Positions 35,515-44,461 of a stretch of 64,000 nt of DNA are shown here, piece after piece. A program made the position numbers and the translations under genes. Position 1 is the stretch's first letter. Each line of letters begins with the position of its first letter. The stretch is from NCBI RefSeq assembly GCF_000421625.1, contig NZ_ATXJ01000005.1:51129-115128 (forward strand), written 5' to 3'. The stretch comes from Thermus islandicus DSM 21543. GTDB lineage: Bacteria; Deinococcota; Deinococci; Deinococcales; Thermaceae. The notes beneath the pieces are model-generated. The model worked only from the letters and a program-made list of their open reading frames with translations. It was not told where the DNA came from and searched no databases.

Positions 35515-36636
35515 ATGCGCAGGCTCTTAGGGTTGGCCTGGCTATGGAGTCTCGCCCTGGCCTTTCCCCGCGTGGGCGTGCACGAGGGCTTTACCCGGCT
35601 CGTCTTTGATCTGCCCTCGGCCCAGGTGGTCTACCGCCTGGACCAGGAGGGGGACCTCCTCACCCTGGTCTTTTCCGGCCCCAAGGTAGCTTCGTTGATC
35701 GCCGAGGCCCAGGACCTGGTGGTGAACTCCCCCGAGGTGGCCTCGGTCCAGGTGGTGCCGGAGAAGGAGAGGGTGCGGGTCCTGGTCCGCCTGAAGGGGG
35801 CCGTGGAGGTCAAGGCCCAGCGCTACCCGGATCCCGACCGTCTGGTGGTGGACCTCAGCCTCAAGGTAGCTTCGCTGACCAAGGCGCCCCCCCCGCCCAA
35901 GACCCCGGAGGCCCCCCCCAAGGGCCGCCCGCCCAAGCCCCCAAGGCCCGTGGTCCTCCTGGACCCCGGGCACGGAGGGGTGGACCCGGGGATGGTGGGG
36001 TACGTGGTGGAGAAGGAGGTGGTCCTGGACCTGGCCCTCCGCCTCAAGCGCCTCCTGGAGGGGGAGGGGATAGGGGTGCGCCTCACCCGGGACCGGGACA
36101 TGCACCTCTCCCCGGACAAGCGCACGGACCTCTCCCGGCGGGCCGCCCTCGCCGACAGCTCCCAGGTGAACCTCTTCGTCTCCATCCACGTGAACGCCTC
36201 CCCCACCCGCACCGCCCAGGGGGTAGAGGTCTTCTACTTCGGCCGGAGCCAGGACCCCAGGGTCCTCGCCCAGGTGATCTGGGAAAACGGGGGAGGGGAG
36301 GTGGGCCGGCGCCTCACCGAGGAGGCCAAGACCGTAGCGGAAAGGATCCTCACCGACATCGTGGCCCAGGCCAACCAGCGCTTCAGCCAGCGCCTGGCCG
36401 AGACCCTCGGGCGGCGCCTCTCCCAGGCCACGGGGAGCCCCTTCCGGGGGAGCTTTCCCGGTGACCTCTTCGTCCTCCGCTACGCCAAGGTGCCCGCGGT
36501 CCTGGTGGAGGTGGGCTTCGGCGACCACCCGGCGGAGGGGCGCCGCCTGGCCGACCCCGCCTACCGGGAAAAGGTAGCCCAGGGCCTCTTTTCCGGCATC
36601 CTCACCTTCCTCGCCAACGGGGCCTATGCCCGTTAG
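35515..36636 (+). CDS. N-acetylmuramoyl-L-alanine amidase (AMIN + Amidase_3)
   Basis: This 373-residue exported peptidoglycan amidase has a signal peptide (MRRLLGLAWLWSLALAF) and an AMIN domain (residues 20-120, two KVAS repeats). A Pro-rich linker and Amidase_3 from about residue 145 follow. Zinc ligands are His in LLDPGHGGVDPG, Glu in VVEKEVVLDLALRL, and His in NLFVSIHVNASP; the catalytic Glu is in PAVLVEVGFGDHP. It probably acts in cell separation. Confidence 0.92.
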   Translation: MRRLLGLAWLWSLALAFPRVGVHEGFTRLVFDLPSAQVVYRLDQEGDLLTLVFSGPKVASLIAEAQDLVVNSPEVASVQVVPEKERVRVLVRLKGAVEVKAQRYPDPDRLVVDLSLKVASLTKAPPPPKTPEAPPKGRPPKPPRPVVLLDPGHGGVDPGMVGYVVEKEVVLDLALRLKRLLEGEGIGVRLTRDRDMHLSPDKRTDLSRRAALADSSQVNLFVSIHVNASPTRTAQGVEVFYFGRSQDPRVLAQVIWENGGGEVGRRLTEEAKTVAERILTDIVAQANQRFSQRLAETLGRRLSQATGSPFRGSFPGDLFVLRYAKVPAVLVEVGFGDHPAEGRRLADPAYREKVAQGLFSGILTFLANGAYAR

Positions 36637-36659
36637 CGGCCCTAGGTCGGCGAAGCTAC

Positions 36660-37424
36660 CTAGAAGGGAAGGGCCTTGAGGGCCTCTTCGGCGTTCGCGA
36701 AGCGTTCCTCGGGGCGTTTGGCCAGGAGGCGCTCCAGGTAGCGGGCCACCCTCTCCTCCAGTTGGGGGATGGGGGGGATGGCCCCCTCGAGGTGCCCCAG
36801 GAGGACCTCCTCCGGCTCCCCCACGAAGGGGTGCTCCCCGGAAAGGATCCAGTAGAGGATGATCCCGGCGGCGTACACGTCCGCTTCCGGGCCCGGGCTC
36901 TTCCCGAGCACCTGCTCGGGGGCCAAATAGGGCAGGGTGCCCACCCGGAGGGGTTTGGGGAAGGCCTCGAGGGCCGGCCCCGAGAGGTCAAAGTCCACGA
37001 GGCGGGCCTCGTCGGTGCCGGCCACGATGATGTTCTCCGGCTTCACGTCCCGGTGGACCAGGCCCTGGGCGTGCATGTGGGCCAGGGCCATCAGGAGCTG
37101 GCGGAAGACGAGGAGGGCCTGCCTCCTCTCGGGGCGGCGGGCCATCCAGCGGCCCATCTCCTCCCCCGGGGCGTAGGCCAAGAGCAAGGCGGGGCCCTCC
37201 TCCAGGTCCAGGCGCGCCAGCACGGGGTTGAGGTTGGGGTGGGAAAGCCTTTCCCCCACCCAGAACTCCCGGTCCCGACGGGCCTCGGCCCCGGGGGGAA
37301 AGACCTTCAAGGCGTAGGGGGCCCCGAAGCGGTCAAAGGCCAGGTAGACGGAGGCCAAGGCCCCCCGGCCGAGGAGGCGCACGACCCGGTAGCGATCCAG
37401 GAGGACCCTTCCCGCCAGGCTCAC
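36660..37424 (-). CDS. Hanks-type serine/threonine protein kinase
   Basis: This 254-residue soluble kinase domain has no membrane helix or sensor. It contains the glycine loop LLGRGALASVY, Lys in YALKVFP, HRDVKPENI (catalytic), DFD in VDFDLSG (the metal loop, usually DFG), and APEQVLG. DFD instead of DFG is unusual but keeps the Asp. TATAGT lies 7 nt before the GTG at 37424; an in-frame GTG at 37433 overlaps that -10 box, so I prefer the shorter form. Confidence 0.85.
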   Translation of the reverse strand: MSLAGRVLLDRYRVVRLLGRGALASVYLAFDRFGAPYALKVFPPGAEARRDREFWVGERLSHPNLNPVLARLDLEEGPALLLAYAPGEEMGRWMARRPERRQALLVFRQLLMALAHMHAQGLVHRDVKPENIIVAGTDEARLVDFDLSGPALEAFPKPLRVGTLPYLAPEQVLGKSPGPEADVYAAGIILYWILSGEHPFVGEPEEVLLGHLEGAIPPIPQLEERVARYLERLLAKRPEERFANAEEALKALPF

Positions 37425-37481
37425 CGCCTCCACTATACCCGCCCCTCACCCCTTTCACAGGGAAGCCGTTAGGATTTTCCC

Positions 37482-38237
37482 GTGCGCGGGCTGGCGCTCT
37501 CCGGAGGCGGGGCCAGGGGACTGGCCCACATCGGGGCTCTGGAGGCCTTTTTGGAGGCTGGGCTGGACTTCCAGGTGGTGGCGGGCACCAGCATGGGGGC
37601 CATCGTGGGGGCGCTCTTCGCCGCGGGGAAGACCCCTAAGGAGATGCGGGAGATCGTCCGGAAGACCCCGTGGCTTGGGCTTTTGGGGTTTTCCCCCCGG
37701 GAAGGGATCTTCTCCCGCAGGAAGCTAAGGGAGTTCCTGGCGGAGCACCTGCCCCCGAGCTTTGCCCAGCTGGAGCGGCCCCTGGCGGTGACCGCGGTGG
37801 ACGTGATCTCGGGGCGGCTCGTCTTCCTCACCCAGGGGGATCTGCCCAGCGCCGTCCTGGCCTCCGCCGCCTACCCTGGCCTTCTCGCCCCGGTGGAGCG
37901 GGAGGGCCGGCTCCTCTTTGACGGGGGGGTGTTGGACAACCTGCCGGTGGACGCGGCCCGCTTCCTGGGGGCCACGGAGGTCTATGCGGTGGACGTGACC
38001 CCGGAGCGGCACCTAAAGACGCCTCCCAGAGGCCTCCTTTCCCTGGCCCGGCGGGCGGTGGACCTGATGCAGCTCCACCTCACCTCCCTGCGCCTCACCC
38101 TTTACGCCCCCGAGGTGTACGTGCGCCCGGTTCTCCCGGGGGTGGGCGTGGAAGACTTTCGCCGCGCCGAGGAGATCATAGAGGCTGGCCGTCAGGCGGC
38201 GAGGCAGGCTTTTGAGGGTAGAGTAGGAGGGGTATGA
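37482..38237 (+). CDS. patatin-like phospholipase (RssA/YlbK type)
   Basis: This 251-residue serine lipase-fold protein has the oxyanion loop LSGGGARGLAHIGAL, the nucleophile GTSMGAI, and the catalytic Asp in FDGGVLDNLPVD. The dyad is complete. TAGGAT lies 6 nt before the GTG (leaderless). The stop overlaps lepB by ATGA, so both are cotranscribed. Confidence 0.9.
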   Translation: MRGLALSGGGARGLAHIGALEAFLEAGLDFQVVAGTSMGAIVGALFAAGKTPKEMREIVRKTPWLGLLGFSPREGIFSRRKLREFLAEHLPPSFAQLERPLAVTAVDVISGRLVFLTQGDLPSAVLASAAYPGLLAPVEREGRLLFDGGVLDNLPVDAARFLGATEVYAVDVTPERHLKTPPRGLLSLARRAVDLMQLHLTSLRLTLYAPEVYVRPVLPGVGVEDFRRAEEIIEAGRQAARQAFEGRVGGV

Positions 38238-39040
38238 AGGCGTTTTGGGACTACCTTTTCAAGGATTGGTTTCGCCAGGTGGGGGAGGCCCTCCTGGTGG
38301 CCTTCCTGGTCACCACCTTCGGCTTCACCACCGTGGGGGTGGTGGGGCAGAGCATGTACCCCACCCTGAGGAACGGGGAGCGGGTCCTGGTGCCCAAGTG
38401 GGAAACCTGGCTGGTGCGCTTTGGCCTCAAGGAGTGGCGGCGGGGGGAGATCGCCATCCTGAAGCCCCCGGAGGGCACCCCCTTCGCCACCGCCCGCTTT
38501 CCCGTCTTGGGGTTTTCCTTCCGGGCCTTCTTCATCAAGCGCATCGTGGCCGTGCCCGGGGACGAGGTCTACGTGGAGCGGGGCGTGGTCCACGTGAACG
38601 GGGTGCCCCTCCAGGAGACCCACATCACCGCCCACCTCACCCCCTGGCCCGACTCCTTCCCCGGGGTCTGCTACAAGGAGGGGCGCATGACCCGGATCAT
38701 CACCCAGCAGGGGGACTTCCCGGTGGACCTGCTTCCCGCCTACCTCAGGCCCCTTAAGGAGATGCTCCTTCCCCCCTCCAAGGAGGTCCTGGAGCGGAGC
38801 CGCCTCGAGGAGGCCTGCGAGGTGGGCCGCCTCAAGCTGAAGAAGGGCTACTACTTCGTCATGGGGGATAACCGCACCCTAGGGGGCTCCGAGGACTCCC
38901 GCACCTTCGGCCCCGTACCCGAGGAGGCCATCGCCGGCCGGGCCAGCTTCGTCTGGTGGCCCGTCTTCGTACGGGACGAAGGGGGGCTCCGCCTCAACCT
39001 GCGCCGGCTCTCCCCGCCCGAGGCCTACCAGCTCAGGTGA
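38234..39040 (+). CDS. lepB: signal peptidase I
   Basis: This removes Sec signal peptides at the membrane. The 268-residue protein has one N-terminal membrane helix, the catalytic Ser in VVGQSMYPTLRNGERV (residue 39), and the catalytic Lys in FFIKRIVAVPGDEV. MGDNRTLGGSEDSRTFGPV (box E) follows. A long insert (about residues 125-200) separates boxes D and E. It overlaps lutC convergently by 8 bp. Confidence 0.95.
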   Translation: MKAFWDYLFKDWFRQVGEALLVAFLVTTFGFTTVGVVGQSMYPTLRNGERVLVPKWETWLVRFGLKEWRRGEIAILKPPEGTPFATARFPVLGFSFRAFFIKRIVAVPGDEVYVERGVVHVNGVPLQETHITAHLTPWPDSFPGVCYKEGRMTRIITQQGDFPVDLLPAYLRPLKEMLLPPSKEVLERSRLEEACEVGRLKLKKGYYFVMGDNRTLGGSEDSRTFGPVPEEAIAGRASFVWWPVFVRDEGGLRLNLRRLSPPEAYQLR

Positions 39041-39605
39041 GCACGGCCACCACCAGCCTCCCAGGCCCGTGGACCCCCTTCACCATCACCTGGCCTATGT
39101 CGGCGCTCTTGGAGGGGCCGGAGTGGAGGCCGAGGGCGGCGGGGAGGGCTTTGAGGTCCTCGTCTACCGCCAGGGCCTCGAGGAGGGTGCCGTACACCCT
39201 CCCCGCCTCCACGAAGACCAGGTGGGTGGGGGGGAGGAGCTGGGCCCGCCTCCCGTCCTCGCTGGAGAGGGCCACGCTCCCCGTCTCCGCCACGGCGAAG
39301 AGGGCGTAGGAGAGGCCTAAGGGAGCCTCCTCGGGGGGAAGCTCGGGAAGGGGGGGCCTGAGGTCTTCGGGAAGGGTCTTCCCCATGGCGGCCCCGGGAA
39401 GCCCCTGGGCGAGGCTCAGGGCAAAGGCTTTGGCCTCTTCCCGGGAAAGCCTTTTGGCCTCGGCCCCGTTTTCCTGAAGGCGCCGGAGGAGGAGGTCCAC
39501 GGGGTCCTCGGCAAGGGGGGTATGGGGGTGCGGGGGGAGGAGGGCCTTGGGCCTGCCCTCCAGGGCGCGTCGCAGGCGGGCGAGGATGCGGGCCTTAGGG
39601 TCCAC
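39033..39605 (-). CDS. lutC: LutC (LUD-domain) lactate utilisation protein
   Basis: This 190-residue protein carries the LUD domain: LSYALFAVAETGSVALSSED and LLPPTHLVFVEAGRVYGTL, ending LHSGPSKSADIGQVMVKGVH. It is the third component of the LutABC L-lactate oxidation complex. It overlaps lutB by 11 bp. Confidence 0.92.
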   Translation of the reverse strand: MDPKARILARLRRALEGRPKALLPPHPHTPLAEDPVDLLLRRLQENGAEAKRLSREEAKAFALSLAQGLPGAAMGKTLPEDLRPPLPELPPEEAPLGLSYALFAVAETGSVALSSEDGRRAQLLPPTHLVFVEAGRVYGTLLEALAVDEDLKALPAALGLHSGPSKSADIGQVMVKGVHGPGRLVVAVLT

Positions 39606-40992
39606 CTTCGGCCTCCTTCAGCTCCTTCCAGAGCTCGTGGAAGGGCCTGGGGCTGGGGGTTAGGGGGCCCCTCCCCTCGGTCCAGGCCCGAAGGAGGGGG
39701 AGGAGGTCCTGGGGGAGAGGGAGGCCCCTCAAGGCCTTGGAGAAGAGGCGGTAGAGGGTGGGGCTTTCCATCACCTGGCGGAAGGCCTTCATGGCCGTCC
39801 CTTCCCAGGCGGGGGTGAGGCCCTCGGCCACCGCCCGGTGCCGCCAGGTGAGGAGGAGCCTGGGGATGGGGATCTTCACCGGGCAGGCCTCGAGGCAGGC
39901 CCCGCAGAGGGTGGAGGCGTAGGGGAGGGGGTAGGCCTCCTCCAGGGAGAGGAGGCCGGGGTCCAGGACGGCCCCGATGGGCCCCGAGTAGACGTAGCCG
40001 TAGGGGTGCCCGCCGGTCTGGCGGTAGACGGGGCAGGCGTTGAGGCAGGCCCCGCAGCGGAGGCACCTCAAGGTCTCCCAGGCCTCGGGATCGGCGAGGA
40101 GGGCGGTGCGCCCGTGGTCCACCAGGACCACGTGGACCTCCTCGGGGCCCTCCTCCCCCTCCCTGGCCGGGCCCTGGATCAGGGAGACGAAGGTGGAAAG
40201 GCGCTGCCCTGTGGCCGCCCGGGCGGTGAGGGGGAGGAAGAGGGCGAGGTCCGAGAGGCGGGGGAGGAGCTTCTCCAGCCCCACGAAGGCCACGTGGACC
40301 TTGGGGAGGCTGGTGGAGAGCCTGATGTTTCCCTCGTTCTCCATAAGGACGAGCGTGCCCGTCTCCGCCACCAGGAAGTTGGCCCCGCTTAGGCCAAGCT
40401 CGGCGGTGAGGAAGGCTTCCCGGAGGGTTTGGCGCGCCACCTGGGCCAAGGCCTCGGGGGGAGCGTCCAAAGGGGTGCCGAAGCGCTGGTGGAAGAGCTT
40501 TTGGATTTCCTCCAGGGAGAGGTGGATGGCGGGGCCCACGATGTGGCTCGGGGGCTCCCCCAGGAGCTGGACCAGGTACTCCCCGAGGTCCGTCTCGTAC
40601 ACCTCCACCCCCAGGGCCTGCAAAAGGGGGTTCACGGCGAGCTCCTCGGTGAGCATGCTCTTGGCCTTCACCGCCCGCCTTACCCCGTGCCTTTGGACGA
40701 TCTCCCTGAGGACCCGGTGGGCGTCCTCGAGGGTCTCGGCCCAGTGCACCCGGACCCCGTTTTCCCTAAGCCGCTTTTCCGCAAGTTCCAGGTAGTGGTC
40801 CAGGTGGCTTAGGACGTGGTCCTTCACCGCTTTGGCCCGTTCCCGCCACTCCTCAATGGGGACCTCCCCGTAGGCCCGGAGGCGGCTCCTTTCAAAGTGG
40901 AGCGTGGCCCCGGTGACCGCCTCCCGCACCCCGGGCTTTTCCCGGATGAGCCTTGCCGCCTCCTGGGGGTACAGCTTCGCCCTAGCCCGCAT
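39595..40992 (-). CDS. lutB: LutB iron-sulfur lactate utilisation protein
   Basis: This 465-residue protein has an N-terminal LUD domain (VAETGTLVLMENEGN) and a C-terminal pair of 4Fe-4S motifs: CLRCGACLNACPVY near residue 310 and CGACLEACPVKIP near residue 365. It passes electrons from lactate within LutABC. The GC-rich gene overlaps lutA by 11 bp and lutC by 11 bp. Confidence 0.93.
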   Translation of the reverse strand: MRARAKLYPQEAARLIREKPGVREAVTGATLHFERSRLRAYGEVPIEEWRERAKAVKDHVLSHLDHYLELAEKRLRENGVRVHWAETLEDAHRVLREIVQRHGVRRAVKAKSMLTEELAVNPLLQALGVEVYETDLGEYLVQLLGEPPSHIVGPAIHLSLEEIQKLFHQRFGTPLDAPPEALAQVARQTLREAFLTAELGLSGANFLVAETGTLVLMENEGNIRLSTSLPKVHVAFVGLEKLLPRLSDLALFLPLTARAATGQRLSTFVSLIQGPAREGEEGPEEVHVVLVDHGRTALLADPEAWETLRCLRCGACLNACPVYRQTGGHPYGYVYSGPIGAVLDPGLLSLEEAYPLPYASTLCGACLEACPVKIPIPRLLLTWRHRAVAEGLTPAWEGTAMKAFRQVMESPTLYRLFSKALRGLPLPQDLLPLLRAWTEGRGPLTPSPRPFHELWKELKEAEGGP

Positions 40993-41692
40993 AGGCCTCC
41001 CAAAGCAGGGTGGCGAGGGGGGCCACCTTGAGGTTCTTCCCCTTCCTCTTTAGGCGCCCCGTGAGGTGGAGGAGGCAGCCCGCGTCGGTGGAGGTGAGGA
41101 CCTCGGCCTCGGGTAAGGTGGCGAGCTTCCGGTCCGCCATGGCCAAGGAGACCTCGGGGAGCTTCACCGAGAAGAGCCCCCCGAAGCCGCAGCACTCCTC
41201 CGAAGCCTCCCAGGGGAGGACTTCCGCACCGGCGCCCTGGAGGAGCAAAAGGGGCTCCTCCCGCACCCCAAGCTCCCTTAGGGCGTGGCAGCCGTGGTGG
41301 TAGGCCACCTTCCTCCCCTTAAGGCCCTCCCCGAGCCGCTTCACTCCCAGGACCCGCACCAGGAACTGCGAAAGCTCGTAGGTGCGCTCGGCGAGGGCCA
41401 GGGCCTCCCGGTGGCCGGGGAGGAGCTCGGGGTAGTGGTTTTTCACCATGCTGGCGCAGCTTCCCGAGGGGAGGACCACGTACTCCGCCTCGGCGAAGAC
41501 CCGTAGGGTGCGCCTCGCCAGGGGTACCGCCTCGCCCCAGTGCCCGGCGTTGAAGGCGGGCTGGCCACAGCAGGTCTGGCCCTCGGGGAAGTCCACCTGC
41601 ACGCCCAGGGCCCTCAAGAGCCGCACCGCGGCCACCCCGGCCTCGGCGTAGAACTGGTCGGCCAAACAGGTGACGAAGAGGGCGACCCGCAT
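40982..41692 (-). CDS. lutA: LutA (Fe-S) oxidoreductase, CCG-domain protein
   Basis: This 236-residue protein has two CCG motifs, each ligating a cluster: QTCCGQPAFNAGHW near residue 41 and EECCGFGGLFSVKL near residue 190. YHHGCHALRELGV and TSTDAGCLLHLTG add further Cys. It is the first gene of lutABC. The ATG at 41692 starts directly before the domain; it lies 8 bp after the phosphohexomutase gene. Confidence 0.93.
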   Translation of the reverse strand: MRVALFVTCLADQFYAEAGVAAVRLLRALGVQVDFPEGQTCCGQPAFNAGHWGEAVPLARRTLRVFAEAEYVVLPSGSCASMVKNHYPELLPGHREALALAERTYELSQFLVRVLGVKRLGEGLKGRKVAYHHGCHALRELGVREEPLLLLQGAGAEVLPWEASEECCGFGGLFSVKLPEVSLAMADRKLATLPEAEVLTSTDAGCLLHLTGRLKRKGKNLKVAPLATLLWEAYAG

Positions 41693-41700
41693 GGGTTCCC

Positions 41701-43077
41701 CTACCCGGACAGGCCCCGCACCAGGGCCTCCGCCTCCCGGAGGAGGGCCTGCACCAGCTCCTCGGAGGTGGCCTCGGCGTAGATCCGCAGGAGGGGCTCT
41801 GTGCCCGAGGGCCGAAAGAGGATCCAGGCCCCCTCGTAGATCCACTTGACCCCGTCCAGGTCCTGAAGGCCCTTGGGGGTCAGGCCTGCCAGGGGGCGGG
41901 GCTCCCGTAGCTTCTCCAGAAGGCCTTCCGTGGGGATCTCCAGGTCCAGGCGCTCGTAGGCGTGGGTGAGGCCGGTGAGGGCCTCAATCTCCCGGAACTG
42001 GGTGGCGAGGTCCTTCCCCGTGCGGGCCACGCTCTCCAGGAGCAGGAGGGCGTTGAGGATCCCGTCCCGTTCGGGCAGGTGCCCCTTCACCCCGATCCCG
42101 CCCGACTCCTCCCCCCCGATGAGCACGTCCTCCCTCAGGAAGGCCTCCGTGATCCACTTGAAGCCCACGGGGGTGGTCTTCACCGGAAGCCCCAGCCGCT
42201 CCGCGAGGCGGTCCACAATCCAGGAGACGGCGAAGTTCTTCACTACCCCCCCGGAGAGCCCCTTGGCGTGGAGGTGGCGGAGGAGGACGGCGAAGACCTG
42301 GTGGGGGTTGAAGAAACGGCCCCCGGGCAAAACGGCGGCGATGCGGTCGGCGTCCCCGTCCGTGACCACGGCGAAGGTGGGCGCCTCCTCGGGGCCCATG
42401 ACCGCAAGGAGGGTCTTGAGGTTCTTCGGCAGGGGCTCGGGGTTCACCCCGTAGAAGAGGGGGTGGGGGACGTTGTGGAGCTCCCGCACCTCCAGGTCAA
42501 GCCCCGCGTGGCGCAGGAAGGCGGAGAGGTGGCTATCCCCCGCTCCCCCCATGGCGTCGTGGTAGAGGACGCCGGGGAAGCGGGAGAGGGCCTTTAGGTC
42601 CAAAAGCCCCTTCAAGTGCTCGTAGTAGGCGGTGCGCACCTCGAGGGGCTCGGCCCTTCCCCGGGCCTCCGAGGGGGCTTCGGGGAGGAGGGCCTCCACC
42701 TCCTTCACCTCCTCGGGAAGGGCGCTTCCCCCGTAGGGCCCCTTGAGCTTCACCCCCAGGTACTGGGGGGGGTTATGGCTTGCGGTGAGCATGAGGCCCC
42801 CGTCCGCCCCCACTTGGCGGACGGCGAAGGAGAGCATGGGGGTGGGGTGGGGGTCCTGGAGGAGGTAGGCCTTAAGCCCGAGGCCCGCCAGGACCCCTGC
42901 CGCCTCCTCGGCGAAGGCCCGGGCCTGGAAGCGGGTATCGTACCCCACCACCACCGTCCTTCCCCCTTTGGCCAGGAGGTAGCGCCCGTAAGCGGTGGCT
43001 ACCCGGGCGAGGTTGAAGAAGGTGAAGTCCCGGGCGATCACCCCTCGCCAGCCGTCGGTGCCAAAGCGGATGTCCAT
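41701..43077 (-). CDS. phosphoglucomutase/phosphomannomutase
   Basis: This 458-residue alpha-D-phosphohexomutase has the four family domains: FGTDGWRG at the N-terminus, the phosphoserine loop LTASHNPPQYLGVKLKG near residue 100, the metal loop VTDGDADRIAAVLPGG near residue 240, and GGEESGGIG near residue 325. The C-terminal phosphate loop is FRPSGTEPLLRIY. Glucose- or mannose-specificity cannot be set by eye. The ATG at 43077 is preferred over a TTG three codons earlier. Confidence 0.9.
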   Translation of the reverse strand: MDIRFGTDGWRGVIARDFTFFNLARVATAYGRYLLAKGGRTVVVGYDTRFQARAFAEEAAGVLAGLGLKAYLLQDPHPTPMLSFAVRQVGADGGLMLTASHNPPQYLGVKLKGPYGGSALPEEVKEVEALLPEAPSEARGRAEPLEVRTAYYEHLKGLLDLKALSRFPGVLYHDAMGGAGDSHLSAFLRHAGLDLEVRELHNVPHPLFYGVNPEPLPKNLKTLLAVMGPEEAPTFAVVTDGDADRIAAVLPGGRFFNPHQVFAVLLRHLHAKGLSGGVVKNFAVSWIVDRLAERLGLPVKTTPVGFKWITEAFLREDVLIGGEESGGIGVKGHLPERDGILNALLLLESVARTGKDLATQFREIEALTGLTHAYERLDLEIPTEGLLEKLREPRPLAGLTPKGLQDLDGVKWIYEGAWILFRPSGTEPLLRIYAEATSEELVQALLREAEALVRGLSG

Positions 43078-43121
43078 ACCCTTCAAGTTTACGGCTTTCG
43101 GACCTCGAGGCTTGGGCCATA

Positions 43122-43160
43122 CCCTTTGCTTTGGGTTCCTGCCTAGAGGCCCTTTTGGGG
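43122..43160. repeat. mosaic intergenic repeat, short copy (modules 1 and 3)
   Basis: The plus strand has ACCCTTTGCTTTGGGTTCCTG-like module 3 (inverted) joined directly to GAGGCCCTTTTGGGG (part of module 1), without module 2. It lies in the 130-bp gap between the histidine kinase end and the phosphohexomutase start; the remaining 43161-43207 shows nothing clear. Confidence 0.7.
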
Positions 43161-43207
43161 TACTTAAAAACCTCGCGGGGACGTTCTACCGGGGCCCGCA
43201 TGGGGTG

Positions 43208-44461
43208 TCAGTCCTCCTCCAATAGGGGGAGCCGCACCCGGAAAACGGTCCTTCCGGGGGCGCTTTCCGCTTCAATCTCCCCCCCGTGGGCCCGGGCGAT
43301 GGCCTGGGCCACGGCCAGGCCCAGGCCCGTCCCTCCGCCCGGCCCCTGGCGGAAGCGCTGGAAGAGGTGGGGGAGGAGGTCCTCGGGGATGCCGGGGCCT
43401 TGGTCCTCCACCTCCAGGAGGGCCCAGGAGGCTTCCCGCCGCACCCGCACCCGCACCCCCTCTTTTCCCGCCGCCCGGACGGCGTTGGCGATGAGGTTGC
43501 GGAGCATCTGCAGGAGGCGGTCGGGGTCGCCCAGGACCTCGGCCTCCTCTCCCTGGAAGGCCACGCCCTGCTCCCTCGAGGCCTCCTCCCCCAGGGCCTT
43601 CAGGTCCAGGATGTGGGGGTTGAGGGCGAAGCCCACCTCCCCCCGGGCCAGGTCCAGGAGGTCCTCCACCAGGCGGCGCATCCTTTCGGCGGTGGCCCGG
43701 GCCACGGCCAGGCCCTCCCGGTCCTCGGGGTTCCGCCTCAGGCGGTCCAGGTGGCCGAGGAGCACGGTGAGCGGGGTGCGGAGCTCGTGGCTCACCTCGG
43801 CGAGGAAGGCCCTTTCCCGCTCCTTGGCCTCCTTCAGGGCGGCGAGGAGGGCGTTCACCGCCTCCACCATCCGGCCGAACTCGTCCTTGGGGAGGGTGAG
43901 GGGCACGGGTTCCAGCCGCTTTGGGCTTCGTTGGGCGATCTCCCGGGCCGCCACCTCCAGGGGCCTTGTGGCCAGGTGGGCGGTGAGGTAGACCAGGACC
44001 ACCCCGAGGGGGAAGAGCAGGAAGAAGGCCTCCAGAAGGGCCCGTCTCAGGGCGCCGAGGGCGGTTTCAATGGGGGCGGTGTCCGCGGTGAGGGCGAGAA
44101 GCCCCAGGGGGGTGCGGACCAGGGCCGCGGCGAACCCCCGCCGCCAGAGGACCCGGGGCGCCCTTCCCGCCCCCTTCAGGACCTCCCCCTCGAGGCGGTG
44201 GTCCTCCCGGGTGAGGACCAGGGGCCTTCCGTCCTCCGCATAGAGGTGCAGGTAAACCCCTCCCGTGGTAAGGAGGAGGCCTGCCCGGCCCTTCTCGTAG
44301 GCCTCCGCCGCCCTCTTGGCGTCCTGGAGGAGGGTGGCCTCGAGGTGGCCCCGCAGCGCCCCCTCCACCCCCCGTCCCGCCAGGTACAAGGCCCCCCCCA
44401 GGAAGAGGGACCAGAGAAGGCTGAAGGCGAGGAAGAGCCGGCCCCGGAAGGAAAGGGGCAC
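43208..44461 (-). CDS. sensor histidine kinase (HAMP-HisKA-HATPase)
   Basis: This 417-residue kinase has two membrane helices (about 8-28 and 140-165) flanking a periplasmic sensor, a HAMP linker (ARPLEVAAREIA), and HisKA with the phospho-accepting His in AEVSHELRTPLTVLL. The ATPase domain has NLIANAVRA, DQGPGIPEDLL and TGLGLAVAQAIARAHGG. It pairs with the OmpR regulator immediately upstream. Confidence 0.93.
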   Translation of the reverse strand: MPLSFRGRLFLAFSLLWSLFLGGALYLAGRGVEGALRGHLEATLLQDAKRAAEAYEKGRAGLLLTTGGVYLHLYAEDGRPLVLTREDHRLEGEVLKGAGRAPRVLWRRGFAAALVRTPLGLLALTADTAPIETALGALRRALLEAFFLLFPLGVVLVYLTAHLATRPLEVAAREIAQRSPKRLEPVPLTLPKDEFGRMVEAVNALLAALKEAKERERAFLAEVSHELRTPLTVLLGHLDRLRRNPEDREGLAVARATAERMRRLVEDLLDLARGEVGFALNPHILDLKALGEEASREQGVAFQGEEAEVLGDPDRLLQMLRNLIANAVRAAGKEGVRVRVRREASWALLEVEDQGPGIPEDLLPHLFQRFRQGPGGGTGLGLAVAQAIARAHGGEIEAESAPGRTVFRVRLPLLEED

